From assembly GCA_963580285.1 (NCBI GenBank), contig OY757015.1:150906082-150970081 (forward strand): a DNA stretch of 64,000 nucleotides. Reading direction: 5' to 3'. Positions 32,877 through 43,500 of the stretch are shown piece by piece. This DNA comes from Lucinisca nassula. Its lineage: Eukaryota > Mollusca > Bivalvia > Lucinida > Lucinidae. A model generated the notes under the pieces. The model made no database searches, was not told the origin of the DNA, and worked only from the letters and a program-made list of their open reading frames with translations. The translations under genes and the position numbers were made by a program. Position 1 is the first letter of the stretch. Each line of letters starts with the position of its first letter.

Positions 32877-33452
32877 ATGATTATTCTACATACTGTTGTT
32901 GTATTAACCCTTTTTGTACCAAATGGAATCCTCCTGCTTATATATAGCAGGTGTCTATTTCAAAAATAAGGGGTGTCAGGTTGTTTTATCTTCAAAATTA
33001 ATTTGGAAACTGGCTTAACTTTTAGCAAACAGTGTAGGCCCTGAGCAGATGCCACATTCTGCGGCGTCTGATCTGGGCCTGCACTGTTTGCCACGGTACC
33101 CGTTTTGGGGTTTCCGGTACAAAATGGATTAATAAATCCAACCATACCAGAGGCCTTCTACAGAAAGTCAAAGCTTATCTTCCAAAATGGGTGTAAATAC
33201 AACTACCCTAATTATCATGATTTAAAATCATCTGTTTTGACCATAAAGTTTTATTGATAAAACATACATCTTTTGTATTCATACCCAGTAATTGGCCCGA
33301 AGAAAAAGAATAAAAAGAAATTTCCCATACGACGGCTATATAGAGTTGAAGTAGATTTGAAAAGAGGAGCATCGTACGACAACTAGAGTCTGTGAAATCA
33401 CAAGTTCACCGACTAAAAATAAACAGAATATAAAAGCGCTGCAAGCTTTCCA
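32877..33452. repeat. Tandem segmental duplication, copy 1
   Basis: The unit 'tagggtttgcatgattattc' to 'gcgctgcaagctttcca' repeats from 33453. Copy 1 has the family A MITE uninterrupted and lacks the family B MITE, so it supplies both empty sites. Confidence 0.9.
32904..33132. mobile_element. TTAA MITE, family A
   Basis: TTAACCCTTTTTGTACC to GGTACAAAATGGATTAA with the core at about 33029-33093, T opposite T. An open frame of about 60 codons inside it is incidental. Confidence 0.9.
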
Positions 33453-33604
33453 TAGGGTTTGCATGATTATTCTACATACTGTTGTTGCATTAACCCTTTT
33501 TGTACCAAATGGAATCCTCCTGCTTATATATAGCAAGTGTCTATTTCAAAAACAAGAGGGCCCAGAGGGCCCTGGTTCGCTCACCTGATCCAAAGCATAA
33601 CAAG

Positions 33605-35270
33605 TGGGCCCCTGGCAGGGTCAATTCTGGCCCCAGGGCTAAAATTTGAACAATCTTGGTAGAGGTCCACAAGATGAAGCTTCATATCGAATATGAAAGA
33701 CCTGGGCTTTCTGGTTTCAGAGAAAAAGATTTTAAAGGTTTACCCTGCATATAGAAGTCTATGTAAAACAAGATTTTCCCTTATATAAGTCTATGTTAAA
33801 CCAAAGGGCCCCCGAGCGGGGGCATTTTTGGCCCCAGTGCTATAATTTGAACAATCTTGGTAGAGGTCCACTAGCTGAAGCTTCATAACAAATATCAAAG
33901 ATAAGCCTTGTGTTTCAGAGAAGATGATTTTTAAAGATTTTCCCTATATAAGTCTATATAAAACCAAAGGGCCACATGGCGGGGGCATTTTTGGTCTCAG
34001 GGCTATAATTTGAACAATCTTTATAGAGGTCCACTAGCTGAAGCGTCATAACAAATATCGAAGACCTAAGTCTTGTGGTTTCAGAGAAGAAGATTTTTCA
34101 AGATTTTCCCTATATAAGTCTATGTAAAACCAAAGGGCCCCGGAGCAGGGGCATTTTTGGCCACAGGGCTATAATTTGAACAATCTTGGTAGAGGTCCAC
34201 AAGATGAAGCTTCATACCAAATATCAAAGACCTGGGCCTAGCAGTTTCAGAGAAGAAGATTTTTCAAGATTTTCCCTATATAAGCCTATGTAAAACAAAA
34301 GGGCCCTGATGTGGGGGCATTTTTGGCCCCAGCACTATAATCTGAACACTCTTGGTAGGGGTCTACTAGATGAAGCTTCATACCAAATATCAAAGACCTG
34401 GGCCTTGAGGTTTCAGAGAAGAAGATTTTTCAAGATTTTCCCTATATAAGCTCATGTAAAACCAAAGGGCCCCCATGCGGGGGGCATTTTTAGCTCCAGC
34501 ACTATAATTTGAACAATCTTGGTAGGGGTCCACTAGATGAAGCTTCATACCAAATATCAAAGACCTGGGCCTTGCAGTTTCAGAGAAGAAGATTTTTAAA
34601 GATTTTCCCTATATAAGCCTATGTAAAACAAAAGGGCCCTGGTGCGGGGGCATTTTTGGCCCCAGCACTATAATTTGAACAATCTTGGTAGGGGTCCACT
34701 AGATGAAGCTTCATACCAAATATCAAAGACCTGGGCCTAGCAGTTTCAGAGAAGAAGATTTTTAAAGATTTTCCCTATATAAGCCTATGGAAAACAAAAG
34801 GGCCCTGGTGCGGGGGCATTTTTGGCCCCAGCACTATAATTTGAACAATCTTGGTAGGGGTCCACTTGATGAAGCTTCATACCAAATATCAAAGACCTGG
34901 GCCTAGCGGTTTCAGAGAAGAAGATTTTTCAAGATTTTCCCTATATAAGCCCATGTAAAACCAAAGGGCCCCCGTGCGGGGGCATTTTTAGCTCCAGCAC
35001 TATAATTTGAACAATCTTGGTAGGGGTCCACTAGATGAAGCTTCATACCAAATATCAAAGATCTGGGCCTTGCAGTTTCAGAGAAGAAGATTTTTAAAGA
35101 TTTTCCCTATATAAGCCCATGTAAAACCAAAGGGCCCCCATGCGGGGGCATTTTTGGCCCCAGCACTATAATTTGAACAATCTTGGTAGGGGTCCACTAG
35201 ATGAAGCTTCATACCAAATATCAAAGACCTGGGCCTTGCGGTTTCAGAGAAGAAGATTTTTTAAGTTTTC
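33605..35270 (+). repeat. 166-bp tandem core, about 10 units
   Basis: 'gggggcatttttggccccag' recurs about every 166 bp (near 33821, 33978, 34147, 34313, 34480, 34643, 34812, 34976, 35140) with 'gatgaagcttcataccaaat' and 'agattttccctatataagc'. The internal units are more alike than the outer ones. Confidence 0.9.
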
Positions 35271-35431
35271 GGTGAAAAAAATCTATTTTTGGCTACTGTG
35301 ACCTATATGTGCAACGGACCGGAACCATTTGAACAACTTTGAAAGGGGACCACCTAAGGATCATTCCTGTGAAGTTTGGTCAAAATCCGATCAGTGGTTT
35401 AGGAGGAGATGGTGTTTGAAGAAAAGTTTAC

Positions 35432-35483
35432 GGACGCACGCACGCACACACGCACGGACGCACGCACGCACGGACGCACGACG
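35432..35483. repeat. (GCAC)n/(GGAC)n microsatellite
   Basis: Simple repeat in the linker of the RC-like element. Confidence 0.85.
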
Positions 35484-35503
35484 GACAAAAAGTGATCCCA
35501 AAA

Positions 35504-35536
35504 GCTCACCTTGTCACTACGTGACAGGTGAGCTAA
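35504..35536 (+). other. RC-like 3' terminal hairpin
   Basis: AGCTCACCTTGTCAC / GTGACAGGTGAGCT with a TAC loop and one bulge, then AA. Variants of this hairpin close the elements at 7808, 17677 and 19692; the loop and inner stem differ while the outer AGCTCACC/GGTGAGCT stem is constant. Confidence 0.8.
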
Positions 35537-35791
35537 TAAGGGGTGTCAGGTTGTTTTATCTTCAAAATTAATTTGGAAACTGGCTTAACTTTTAGCAAAC
35601 AGTGTAGGCCCTGGGCAGATGCCACATTCTGCGGCGTCTGATCTGGGCCTGCACTGTTTGCCACGGTACCCGTTTTGGGGTTTCCGGTACAAAATGGATT
35701 AATAAATCCAACCATACCAGAGGCCTTCTACAGAAAATCAAAGCTTATCTTCCAAAGTGGGTGTAAATACAACTACCCTAATTATCATGAT

Positions 35792-36004
35792 TTAACCCTT
35801 GTCCTGCTGAGCCCGGATATGCCTTATCTTTGAAACAATGTAGATCCAGATCAGATGGCTTCTGAAGAAGCCATCTGATCAGGATCTTCATTGTTTGCCA
35901 TCCAGTTTATGAATTTGTTGCAATAATTTGCATCAAGAAATCTTATTGGCTGATAATCAGTAGTGGGTGTGACATATTTAAATATTCAGCAGGACAAGGG
36001 TTAA
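35792..36004. mobile_element. TTAA MITE, family B, with empty site
   Basis: Copy 1 has 'catgatttaaaatcatctg' at about 33220. Copy 2 has 'catgaTTAA' + CCCTTGTCCTGCTGA...TCAGCAGGACAAGGG + 'TTAAaacacgg'. This proves a TTAA target and duplication for family B. Confidence 0.92.
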
Positions 36005-36204
36005 AACACGGTCTGTTATGACCATCAAGTTTCATTGATAAAACATACATCTTTTGTATTCATACCCAGTAATTGGCTGGAAGAAAAAAAAGAAAAAAAA
36101 GTTCTCCATACGACGGCTATATAGATTTGAAGTAGATTTGCACAGAGGAGCACAAGTTCATTGACTAAAAATAAACAGAATATAAAAGCGCTGCAAGCTT
36201 TCCA

Positions 36205-36380
36205 TCATGCTCCGCCACTGCCTTCTTCCAAGTATTATGAGATTGAAGAGCAAGGTGCATGAAATGCATCAATTTTGACATCTCCCTGCAACACTCCAAG
36301 TGAGACGGAGAAGGTTTAAGCTTTTGTAATGTGTTTTTTTCATTAGTTATTGAGATAATCACCCTGAAGTAAATAATTTG
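36205..36380 (-). other. Unrecognised open frame just beyond the duplication
   Basis: Minus-strand frame with protein-like composition (for example KLMHFMHLALQSHNTWKKAV) preceded by a fair acceptor-like stretch 'ttatttacttcag' near 36370. It reads on into the duplicated unit and stops there. It could be a host exon whose downstream side was altered by the duplication. I do not recognise the family. Confidence 0.3.
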
Positions 36381-36692
36381 CATACATTAGGCTTAATATG
36401 TTATTTTGTTAATCAAAACAATGGGTTGATTTACAGTTCAAATATAAATTGAATATCTAAATGCTTGTGTAAAGCTATTGATTTCTAGCATCAAAAGCGT
36501 CTTTTTAAACCTGACGGCAAATGTGTGCAAATTGCTTTGAGACTGGGATGACATCCTTGGGTGCTAAATCAAAGGCAAAACTATTTTCATCATTATAAAG
36601 AAAAAATACCTATTTTCAGTTCCATTAAAATAAATACATGTATATATAAACACCTTTATAACATTGTTCATTATAATACATAATTAAAAAGA
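36381..36692. other. Intervening sequence
   Basis: AT-rich. No gene or repeat I can name. Confidence 0.3.
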
Positions 36693-36770
36693 TGGATCGC
36701 AAAAATGTATAGAATACATGTATATAGAAAATGACCATCATTTTACTATATAATCTATACATTTTTGCCT
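36693..36770. repeat. Small hairpin repeat (AAAATGTATAG)
   Basis: 'aaaaatgtatagaatacatg ... ctatacatttttg' encloses 'agaaaatgaccatcatttta'. Related hairpins are at 43501-43564 and 45607-45640. Confidence 0.55.
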
Positions 36771-36864
36771 AGATAGCTTGCATGGCTGTTAAACAGTAAC
36801 AATAGTGTTATAAAGAGGCTGCAGTGTTTTGAGTCACAGGAGCTTCAAAGTTCTATCAGAAATA

Positions 36865-37204
36865 CACCTGTGGACACAAAAGCTTTCAAACTTTGATGAG
36901 CTTCATTTCATTCTGACTTGAAACATCATTCAATATATCCTAACATCCTGTCAGTCAACTGCCAGACAGAAATAAATCCAAAACACAAGGTGGTGTACAT
37001 TTCATTGCTGACTCCTGCACTGTCCAATCAAAATACATCTCAAATGTGAATCAGAAAGTGTATTCCAAAATGAGACCAATCAATTGCTTGATCTAGTTTT
37101 AGAATTCTTTGATGAATGACATTTGCTTGTCAAAATAACTTGATGCAAAGAGATTCATTGAAAGTTATTTCATAGGAGTTTGAACGGTTTTGTGTCCAAA
37201 GGTG
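36865..37204. mobile_element. TA-flanked MITE (Tc1/mariner-like)
   Basis: The left TA-CACCTGTGGACACAAAAGC and right 'ttttgtgtccaaaggtg'-TA form a TIR of about 28 bp with a few mismatches. 340 bp, no coding. TA flanks fit Tc1/mariner. Confidence 0.7.
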
Positions 37205-37344
37205 TACATGTCAAAATAACCCAAATTGACTATGGTTCTTGAACTCTGCACATTGTCTGATATAAATACTTTTTTGTGAGCTTCATGACAAAGGCTTGAA
37301 TGATTTGAATAATCATTATGACAATGTCTATGCAATCAACAACC

Positions 37345-37438
37345 TTCTATACCCCATATTATATGGAGACAAGTGGGTTTACACGGGTATATATTATGGT
37401 CGGAGACATAGGTTGCGAGTACTCTTTAGAACCTCAAT
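37345..37438. mobile_element. FB-D copy f, left piece
   Basis: 'ctataccccatattatatgg', 'gacataggttgcgagtactc', broken at 'aacctcaat' by LIR-3. Continues at 39577. Confidence 0.7.
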
Positions 37439-38344
37439 CACGGGTGGTAATCAGGGGAACTAGCTCGAAAATGAGTCAATGGAAATTTGTTCCCTCGACA
37501 CATCCGGGAGCTCTCGAGCTAGCTCCATCACCAGAAAACTTGAAAACAAAGGTAGGTCTCGAAGAGTTTTATCACCATTTTTTTCTTTGTAAGCTATTTA
37601 TAAAAAAATCCGGCAATGCAGTTCCACATAGAAATGATTAAACTTTGTACCTCGCTAGAATTTGCCATGGAAATTTGCAGCGCTGGAGTATGAATGAAAC
37701 CAAACTTTTTATCACGGACCTGAAAAATTGTCAATTTATGTCAACACGGAGATTTTGGCCGACGATTTTTCATTTTCCGTCAAAAGTACGCCCTTCACAC
37801 CCCCAGAAGTAACAGTCCTAGTAAAATGAAACATGGAACATTTGAAATAAGCAAAATATTTTGGCCGTGATTACGTTACTTGCCACTTATGACGAAATTA
37901 CTGTCCGAGCTAGTCTTCTCGACAATCGAGCTAGTTCACTCGACATAGAGATAGTGCCCTCAAAGATGAAACATTCATCAGATGACTGGGGCCTGATTCG
38001 ATGTCCTCTATGGTCCCACCCAGTTTATCCAACTGGTTTCTTTACCTCTGGCTAGTGGGCCTGGTGGTTAAGTTCGCTGTCTGTCTGGTTTAACCATTTA
38101 GCTGCAAACTCAAAATGAGATTTGACATAATACATTTTTATATTGAATGTTCGATTTTCTTTTCAGATGGGCACTTTCCAAGGAAAAAGTTCCAAAGGGC
38201 TATTCCTGAGCAGAAAAAATACCGGACATGCAACAAATATATATACATATTCCTGTGCTAGATAATCGGGCGCCTCTTTACTTTTTATTCCCTAGATTAG
38301 TATAGTTATTCATGAATCATTCGACTAAGTATCATCCCTACTTT

Positions 38345-38535
38345 TTTAGTATTATATCCGATAGAGGCTTTTGTCTGTCTGTCTCTCTGTCTGTCTGTCC
38401 ATCCGTCTGTATGTTTGTTCTTTCGTTCATCCTTCTTCCAATGGACCCATCCATCTAAATACCCACTCACTTACCCCTCTCTGTAGTGTACCCATCCATC
38501 CAACCAACATCCATCCATCCATTGATCCGTTCTAA
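38345..38535. repeat. Low-complexity (TGTC)n/(CCAT)n
   Basis: 'gtctgtctgtctctctgtct' followed by 'catccatccatcc'-type sequence in the LIR-3 centre. Confidence 0.8.
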
Positions 38536-38957
38536 ATTGGAAGCAACTAGGTGGGCGAAATGACTCAGGGGGCGAAAAGACCAGGCTTTGTGGACGAAAC
38601 AGCTATGGGTGCAAAATGGGGCGAAACTACCAGGGAGGAACGACTGAGGGGCCGTCTTGTGGGCATAGTATCTTGTTACTCCACTAGCCAGAGGTAAAGA
38701 AACCAGCTGGATAAATTGCCTGGAAAGACATCGAATCAAGCCCCAGTCATCTGATGGATGTTTCATCTTCATTTTTTGAGGGCAATATCTACACGTCGAG
38801 TGAATTGGAAGGAGGCGAAGCAACTAGGTGGGCGAAATGACTCAGGGTGCGAAAAGACCAGGCTTTGTGGACGAAACAGCTATGGTAGCAAAATGGGGCA
38901 AAACGACCAGGGAGAAACGACTGAGGGGCCGTCTTGTGGGCATAGTATCTTGTTACC
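38536..38957. repeat. Direct duplication in LIR-3 centre
   Basis: 'gaagcaactaggtgggcgaa' at about 38538 and 38817, each through 'ggggccgtcttgtgggcata', about 280 bp apart. The first copy carries an extra partial right-arm segment (38681-38812). Confidence 0.8.
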
Positions 38958-39576
38958 CCACTAGCCAGAGGTAAAGAAACCAGTTGGATAAACTACCATA
39001 GAAAGACATCGAATCAGGCCCCAGTCATCTGATGGATGTTTCATCTTTATTTTTGAGGGCAATATCTCCATGTCTAGTGAACTAGCTCCTTGTCGAGAAG
39101 ACTAGCTCGGACAGTAATTTCGTCATAAGTCGCAAGTTACGTTATCACGGCCAAAATATTTTGCTTATTTCAAACGCTCCATGTTTCTTTTCACTAGGGA
39201 TGTTGCTTCTGGGGGTGTGAAGGGCGTACTTTTGGCGGAAAATGAAAAATCGTCGGCCAAAATCTCCGTGTTGACATAAATTGACAATTGTTCAGGTCCG
39301 TGATAAAAAGTTTGGTTTCATTCATACTCCAGCGCTGCAAATTTCCATGGCGAATTCTAGCGAGGTACAAAGTTAAATCATTTCTATGTGGAACTGCATT
39401 GCCGGATTTTTTTATAAATAGCTTACAAAGGAGAAAATGGTGATAAAACTCTTCAACACCTACCTTTGTTTACAAGTTTCGTGGTGATGGAGCTAGCTCG
39501 AGAGTTCCCGGATGTGTCGAGGGAACAAATTTCCATTGACTCATTTTCGAGCTAGTTCCCCTGATTACCACCCGTG

Positions 39577-39722
39577 TCAATGATGCAATTCTAAGAAGCA
39601 CTCACAACCTGTGTTTTGTCAGGTTAACAAGCTCATGTAATGAACACTCCTCTAAACCCCATTTTATACAGAGAAAAGTGGACTTTTTACATGGGTATTC
39701 ATTATTTTCCTTACTGTTGCTT
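39577..39722. mobile_element. FB-D copy f, right piece
   Basis: 'gcactcacaacctgtgtttt', 'aacactcctctaaaccccat', 'attttccttactgttgc'. Continues the element begun at 37345. Confidence 0.65.
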
Positions 39723-39723
39723 G

Positions 39724-40016
39724 GGCCCCACCCATCGGGGCTTGAAAAAATAGATGGGCTGCATGATGCTTCCACCCAGAGCTGAAACCCACCCAAACAA
39801 GAGTACTGTGGTAAACCGCTTAGAGGATCTAAGCCTGCCCACGCAAAGCGGTGCAAGTCGGACTGTCTATGCTTATAAACCCTATTGGTTTCATTGGGCA
39901 GACAATTCATCTCAACGTTGAGTAAAAGTCTCACAAAATTGGAAGCAACCACCAAAAAAATGTCTCCAAAATGACTTTTACATTGTTGATGGGGATGTTA
40001 AACCTCAAATCAAGCA
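39724..40016 (+). mobile_element. SINE-F copy
   Basis: 'ggccccacccatcggggctt' to 'aaacctcaaatcaagcaaca'. It has a deletion near 39903 and an insertion of 'accaccaaaaaa'. Full-length otherwise. Confidence 0.75.
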
Positions 40017-40172
40017 ACACAAACTTAGTTTTGCTAAACAAGAAGACAATGGGGTTCTGATCCCTCCCCTGAGCCCGGAGTACTATTTATGCCCTTTTTT
40101 CCTTATCTGAGTGACTATGATTTTTGGTACTGACAAATAGGTCAAGGTCAAAATTGGTTCATTATTTATATA

Positions 40173-41088
40173 AGAGAATCATGATGGCCCTGGATCGCTC
40201 ACCTGATCCATATTGTACAAATGAATTTGTAGGTAATATATGGTGGAGTAGAGGCTTTCAGCAACTGTGAACGGTGAAATTATTTCATAATAATGTCTGG
40301 CTGTTTAGGAGGTCATTTTGAGGTTTATATTTTGAAGCATTACGAAAACACGCCTATTCAAATATATTGGAAATATTTTACCACCAAAAATGATATTTTT
40401 CAGATAGAAATGCTGATAATTTTCCTATTTCTGCTCAAAACATAGATTGTGGGTACTCGTTAGAACCGCCTCGGTGAGGCAGTTCTAACGAGTACCCACA
40501 AGCTATGTTTTTGAGCAGAATAAAGAAAATAGCGTATACCCCTGTAAACCCCAGTTTTACTATATAAAAGTGGGGTTGAAGGGGGTCAAAATTATATAGG
40601 CGTGTTTTCGTGATGCAGTTTGAGACTTTTAGCTTTGGTGGCCATCATGTTCAGTCGAGCAAAATATTTTGAGCAATTCCCATAAAACATTCCTACAAAA
40701 TTGCTTCAATTTAGAAAAAGAAGCCTTTATAAAGTTTTTCTATTTTAAGTTCTTACTGCCATCTTGTTCAGCAGAGTGGAACAATTTGAACAATTTTGAC
40801 AGATGGTCACCCAGCAAAATCATTTATCTGAGTGGAACGGTTCAAGCAAATGTGGTAGTGGGTCACCCAAGGGATATTCCTTTGAAATTATTTCAAACTC
40901 CATCCACTGGTTAAGGAGGAGAAGTCGTTTATTGAGTTTTTCTATTTTTAGCTCTGGTGCCCATCTTGTTCATCCGAGCTGAACAGTTTCTGAACATTTG
41001 AAAAACTTTTTGTGACAGGAATGCACATGCACACACAAACACTGAGGTGACAACAATAGCACTCCATGTACTTCATACAGGCAAGCTA
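40173..41088 (+). mobile_element. RC-like element, degenerate, with FB-D inside
   Basis: 'atcatgatggccctggatcg', 'ctcacctgatccatattgta' is the usual RC start. Core units follow ('ggccatc-tgttca', 'gtcacccaagg-atattcct') after an FB-D copy at 40337-40616. The end near 41085 ('gcaagctaaaaa') is a decayed terminal hairpin. Confidence 0.6.
40337..40616. mobile_element. Foldback MITE FB-D, complete
   Basis: TIR GCATTACGAAAACACGCCTA and its partner 'ataggcgtgttttcgtgatgc'. The centre 'gtgggtactcgttagaaccg' / 'cagttctaacgagtacccac' is nearly perfect. Best intact copy of FB-D (280 bp). TSD not clear. Confidence 0.85.
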
Positions 41089-41128
41089 AAAATAATGTAC
41101 TCCCCTGTAAACCCCAGTTTTACTTTAT
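41089..41128. mobile_element. FB-D copy h, left piece
   Basis: 'actcccctgtaaaccccagt', 'tttacttta' as in the complete copy, then interrupted. The left half of this copy is missing. Confidence 0.65.
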
Positions 41129-43131
41129 AACAAGACTCCCCAAGCGAGGCATTACACACCTGTAGCAAGTTAATATTAAGCAATAAGAACTGCTCCATAT
41201 CATGGTCTAACTACATTATCAAGTTGTAGGAGGTGTTAGCTAGAAATGAAAATGTCTACAGATATTTTTGAAGTGTTATACTTATATAAATATTTTGTGG
41301 ACCACCTCTCTAAACCATATGCACTGCTCCACATCATAGTCAAACTTAATATCAAGATTTTGCTTGATCCAGTGTTACCTGCCACAAACAAAATGTGTAC
41401 AGAAATTTTCAAAGGGGCGGAACTTGATCAATTTTTGGTGGACCGTAACCTCAGAAAAATTAGCACTCTGCCACAAAATGGTCTAACTTAGATATATGAA
41501 GTTTCAGCTTCATTGGATATTAATTGTAGGAGAAGTTAGCCACATACAAAATACTTACAGAGATCTGCAAAGGGGCATAACTTTATTTATATCTGGCAAG
41601 CCATAACCTCAAAACAATATGCGCTGCTCCACATTGTGGTCAAACTATATATCAATTTTCAGCTTGATTAAATGTTCACTGTAGGAAGAATTAGCCATAA
41701 ACAAAATATTCAGGAGCATAACTCTATATATAAATATTTGGTGGACTGCAACCTTGAAATAATATGCGCTGCTCCACATCTTGGTCTAACTATATATCAA
41801 GTTTCAGCTTGATCAGTTCTAAATTGCTGGCAAAATTGCTTACAGGAACTTTCTAAAGGGCATAGCTTTGTTTTTATTTGTTGGACCATTACCTCAAAAC
41901 CATATCACTGACTGCGTCAGAAAGGACCCAATATAGACCTATCAAAGAGGTATGGTAAAAGGTTTTGTCAGAATGTAGGTCTTGTGATGGTAAGTATTTG
42001 TGTGAATTTTCATGAGAGAAAGGCAAATACTTTTGAAGTTATGACCAAGGTTAAGATTTTTGGTTAATGCAAGACAAACACACAGACAAAGGCAATATAG
42101 GTATGGTCCTTTGTCAGAATATAGGTCTTGTCATGGTGATTACCTGTGTGAAGTTTCATGACAGTAGGGCAAATTCTTTTGAAGTTATGACAGAAGTTAT
42201 GTTTTTAGTTAAGGTGTTACAAACACACAAACAACAGCAGTATAGTTGTAGCCAGTGTTGGGCCCTAAAAATATGCACTGTTCCACATCATGGTCTAACT
42301 ATATATCAAGTTTCAGCTTGATCCAATGTTAATTGTAGGAGGGGAAATAAAATATTAACAGAAATACTCCAAGGGGCATAGCTCTGTAAATATTTGGTGG
42401 ACTATAACCTGGAAAGAATATGCGCTACATCATGTTATGGTGGTACTACCTACTAAGTTTCAGCTTGACCATATGAAAACTGTAGGAGTAGTTATCCGGA
42501 AACGAAAAAGTTCACAAAACTTTTCAAAGGGGCATAACTCTGTGAATATTTGGTAGACTGTCACCTCGAATTCATATGCGCTACACTAGGTCATGGTCTT
42601 ACTATCTATCAAGTTTCAGCTTGATCAGATGAAAACTACTATAGGAGGAGTTATCCAGAAATGAAATTTTACAAAAATGTTAAATGCTACATCATGTTAT
42701 GGTCATACTACCTACTAAGCTACAGCTTCACCATATGAAAACTGTAGGAGTTATCCGGAAACGAAAAAGTTTACAAAACTTTTCAAAGGGGCATAACTCT
42801 ATGAATATTTGGTAGACTGTCACCTCGAATTCATATGCGCTACACTAGGTCATGGTCTTACTATCAATCAAGTTTGAGCTTGATCGGATGACAACTACTA
42901 TAGGAGGAGTTATCCAGAAATGAAAGTTTACAAAAATGTTAAAAGGGGCATAACTCAGTAAATATTTGGTGGACCATAACTCTTACTATTTACCAAGTTT
43001 TAGCTTGAACGGATGAAAACTGTAGGAGTTATCTGGAAATGAAAAAGTTTACAGATATTTTCAAAGGGGCATAACTCTGACCGACGCCGACCCCATACCA
43101 TAATACGACCATTTTTACAACACAGGCATAT
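41129..43131 (+). mobile_element. RC-like element with 150-bp core, inside FB-D
   Basis: Starts near AACAAGACTCCCCAAGCGAG. About 12 units of about 150 bp follow ('ggggcataactctgtaaat', 'atatttggtggaccataacc', 'tatatatcaagtttcagctt'), with an island at 41930-42230 related to 22028-22697. It ends 'caacacaggcatat'. The flanks rejoin as 'tactttat' + 'aaaaatgggg', matching 'tactatataaaagtgggg' of the intact FB-D, so no TSD was made. Confidence 0.7.
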
Positions 43132-43182
43132 AAAAATGGGGTATAAATGTGTCAAAATAATATATGGGTGTTTTGGTGATGC
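43132..43182. mobile_element. FB-D copy h, right piece
   Basis: 'aaatggggtataaatgtgtc', 'atatgggtgttttggtgatg': the right end of FB-D. Confidence 0.65.
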
Positions 43183-43450
43183 ATAAGAACAGTACCTGTA
43201 TTGCTGAAATAACATTCCTATAATTTTCTTCAGGCCTAGTAACATAAGAAACAAACATTCAGTACCTATTTCCAATGTTTCAAAATGCTGATTTGGATTA
43301 TTTGCCAGAAACGTGGGATTCTCCTGGGGGTAATTTGCGCTTTTTATGAAGAAAAGAATAATTTAAAGTCTTATTTACATCCTCCTAGAAACAGTTCAGA
43401 GTATTTGGCAACTCATTACACCACAACCTATTTATAACACTATTAATGGG
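43183..43450. other. Intervening sequence
   Basis: No gene or repeat recognised. Confidence 0.3.
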
Positions 43451-43500
43451 GTCCAAAGCAAAAACCGTGTTAGTTAAACAACTGTGTTATATCCAAACAA

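Larger units (their letters stand above)
33553..35536 (+). mobile_element. RC-like element, ends fixed by an empty site
   Basis: Copy 1 of the duplication reads 'tttcaaaaataaggggtg'. Copy 2 reads 'tttcaaaaa' + CAAGAGGGCCCAGAGGG... GTGAGCTAA + 'taaggggtg'. So 1984 bp entered between A and T with no duplication (the junction A is ambiguous by one base). It has a GC-rich palindromic start, a tandem core, a GCAC/GGAC linker and a 3' hairpin (about 35504-35534) ending in CTAA. These traits fit Helitron/Helentron-type rolling-circle elements. No Rep/helicase is encoded, so it is non-autonomous. Confidence 0.85.
33490..35702. mobile_element. TTAA MITE, family A, split by RC-like element
   Basis: Left piece 33490-33552, right piece 35537-35702. 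Together they equal the copy at 32904-33132. Confidence 0.9.
33453..36204. repeat. Tandem segmental duplication, copy 2 with two insertions
   Basis: The same unit as 32877-33452, expanded by the RC-like element (33553-35536) and the family B MITE (35792-36004). Removing both leaves about 560 bp matching copy 1, with a few small differences. Confidence 0.9.
37439..39576. mobile_element. LIR-3: 2.1-kb element with about 620-bp inverted repeats, 5-bp TSD
   Basis: Ends CACGGGTGGTAATCAGGGGA and TCCCCTGATTACCACCCGTG are perfect inverted matches. Arms 37439-38058 and 38957-39576 align throughout. TCAAT flanks both sides (37434-37438, 39577-39581). The centre holds low-complexity sequence and a direct duplication. 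No transposase frame. CAC ends with a 5-bp TSD recall Transib, but the terminus does not continue as a Transib end, so the class is open. Confidence 0.8.

Noticed and set aside
37321..37641. A 107-codon open frame
   Set aside because: Crosses the FB-D/LIR-3 junction, so it is an accidental join of two mobile elements.
38345..38535. Regulatory or telomere-like repeat
   Set aside because: TGTC/CCAT units are ordinary low-complexity sequence inside LIR-3, not TTAGGG.
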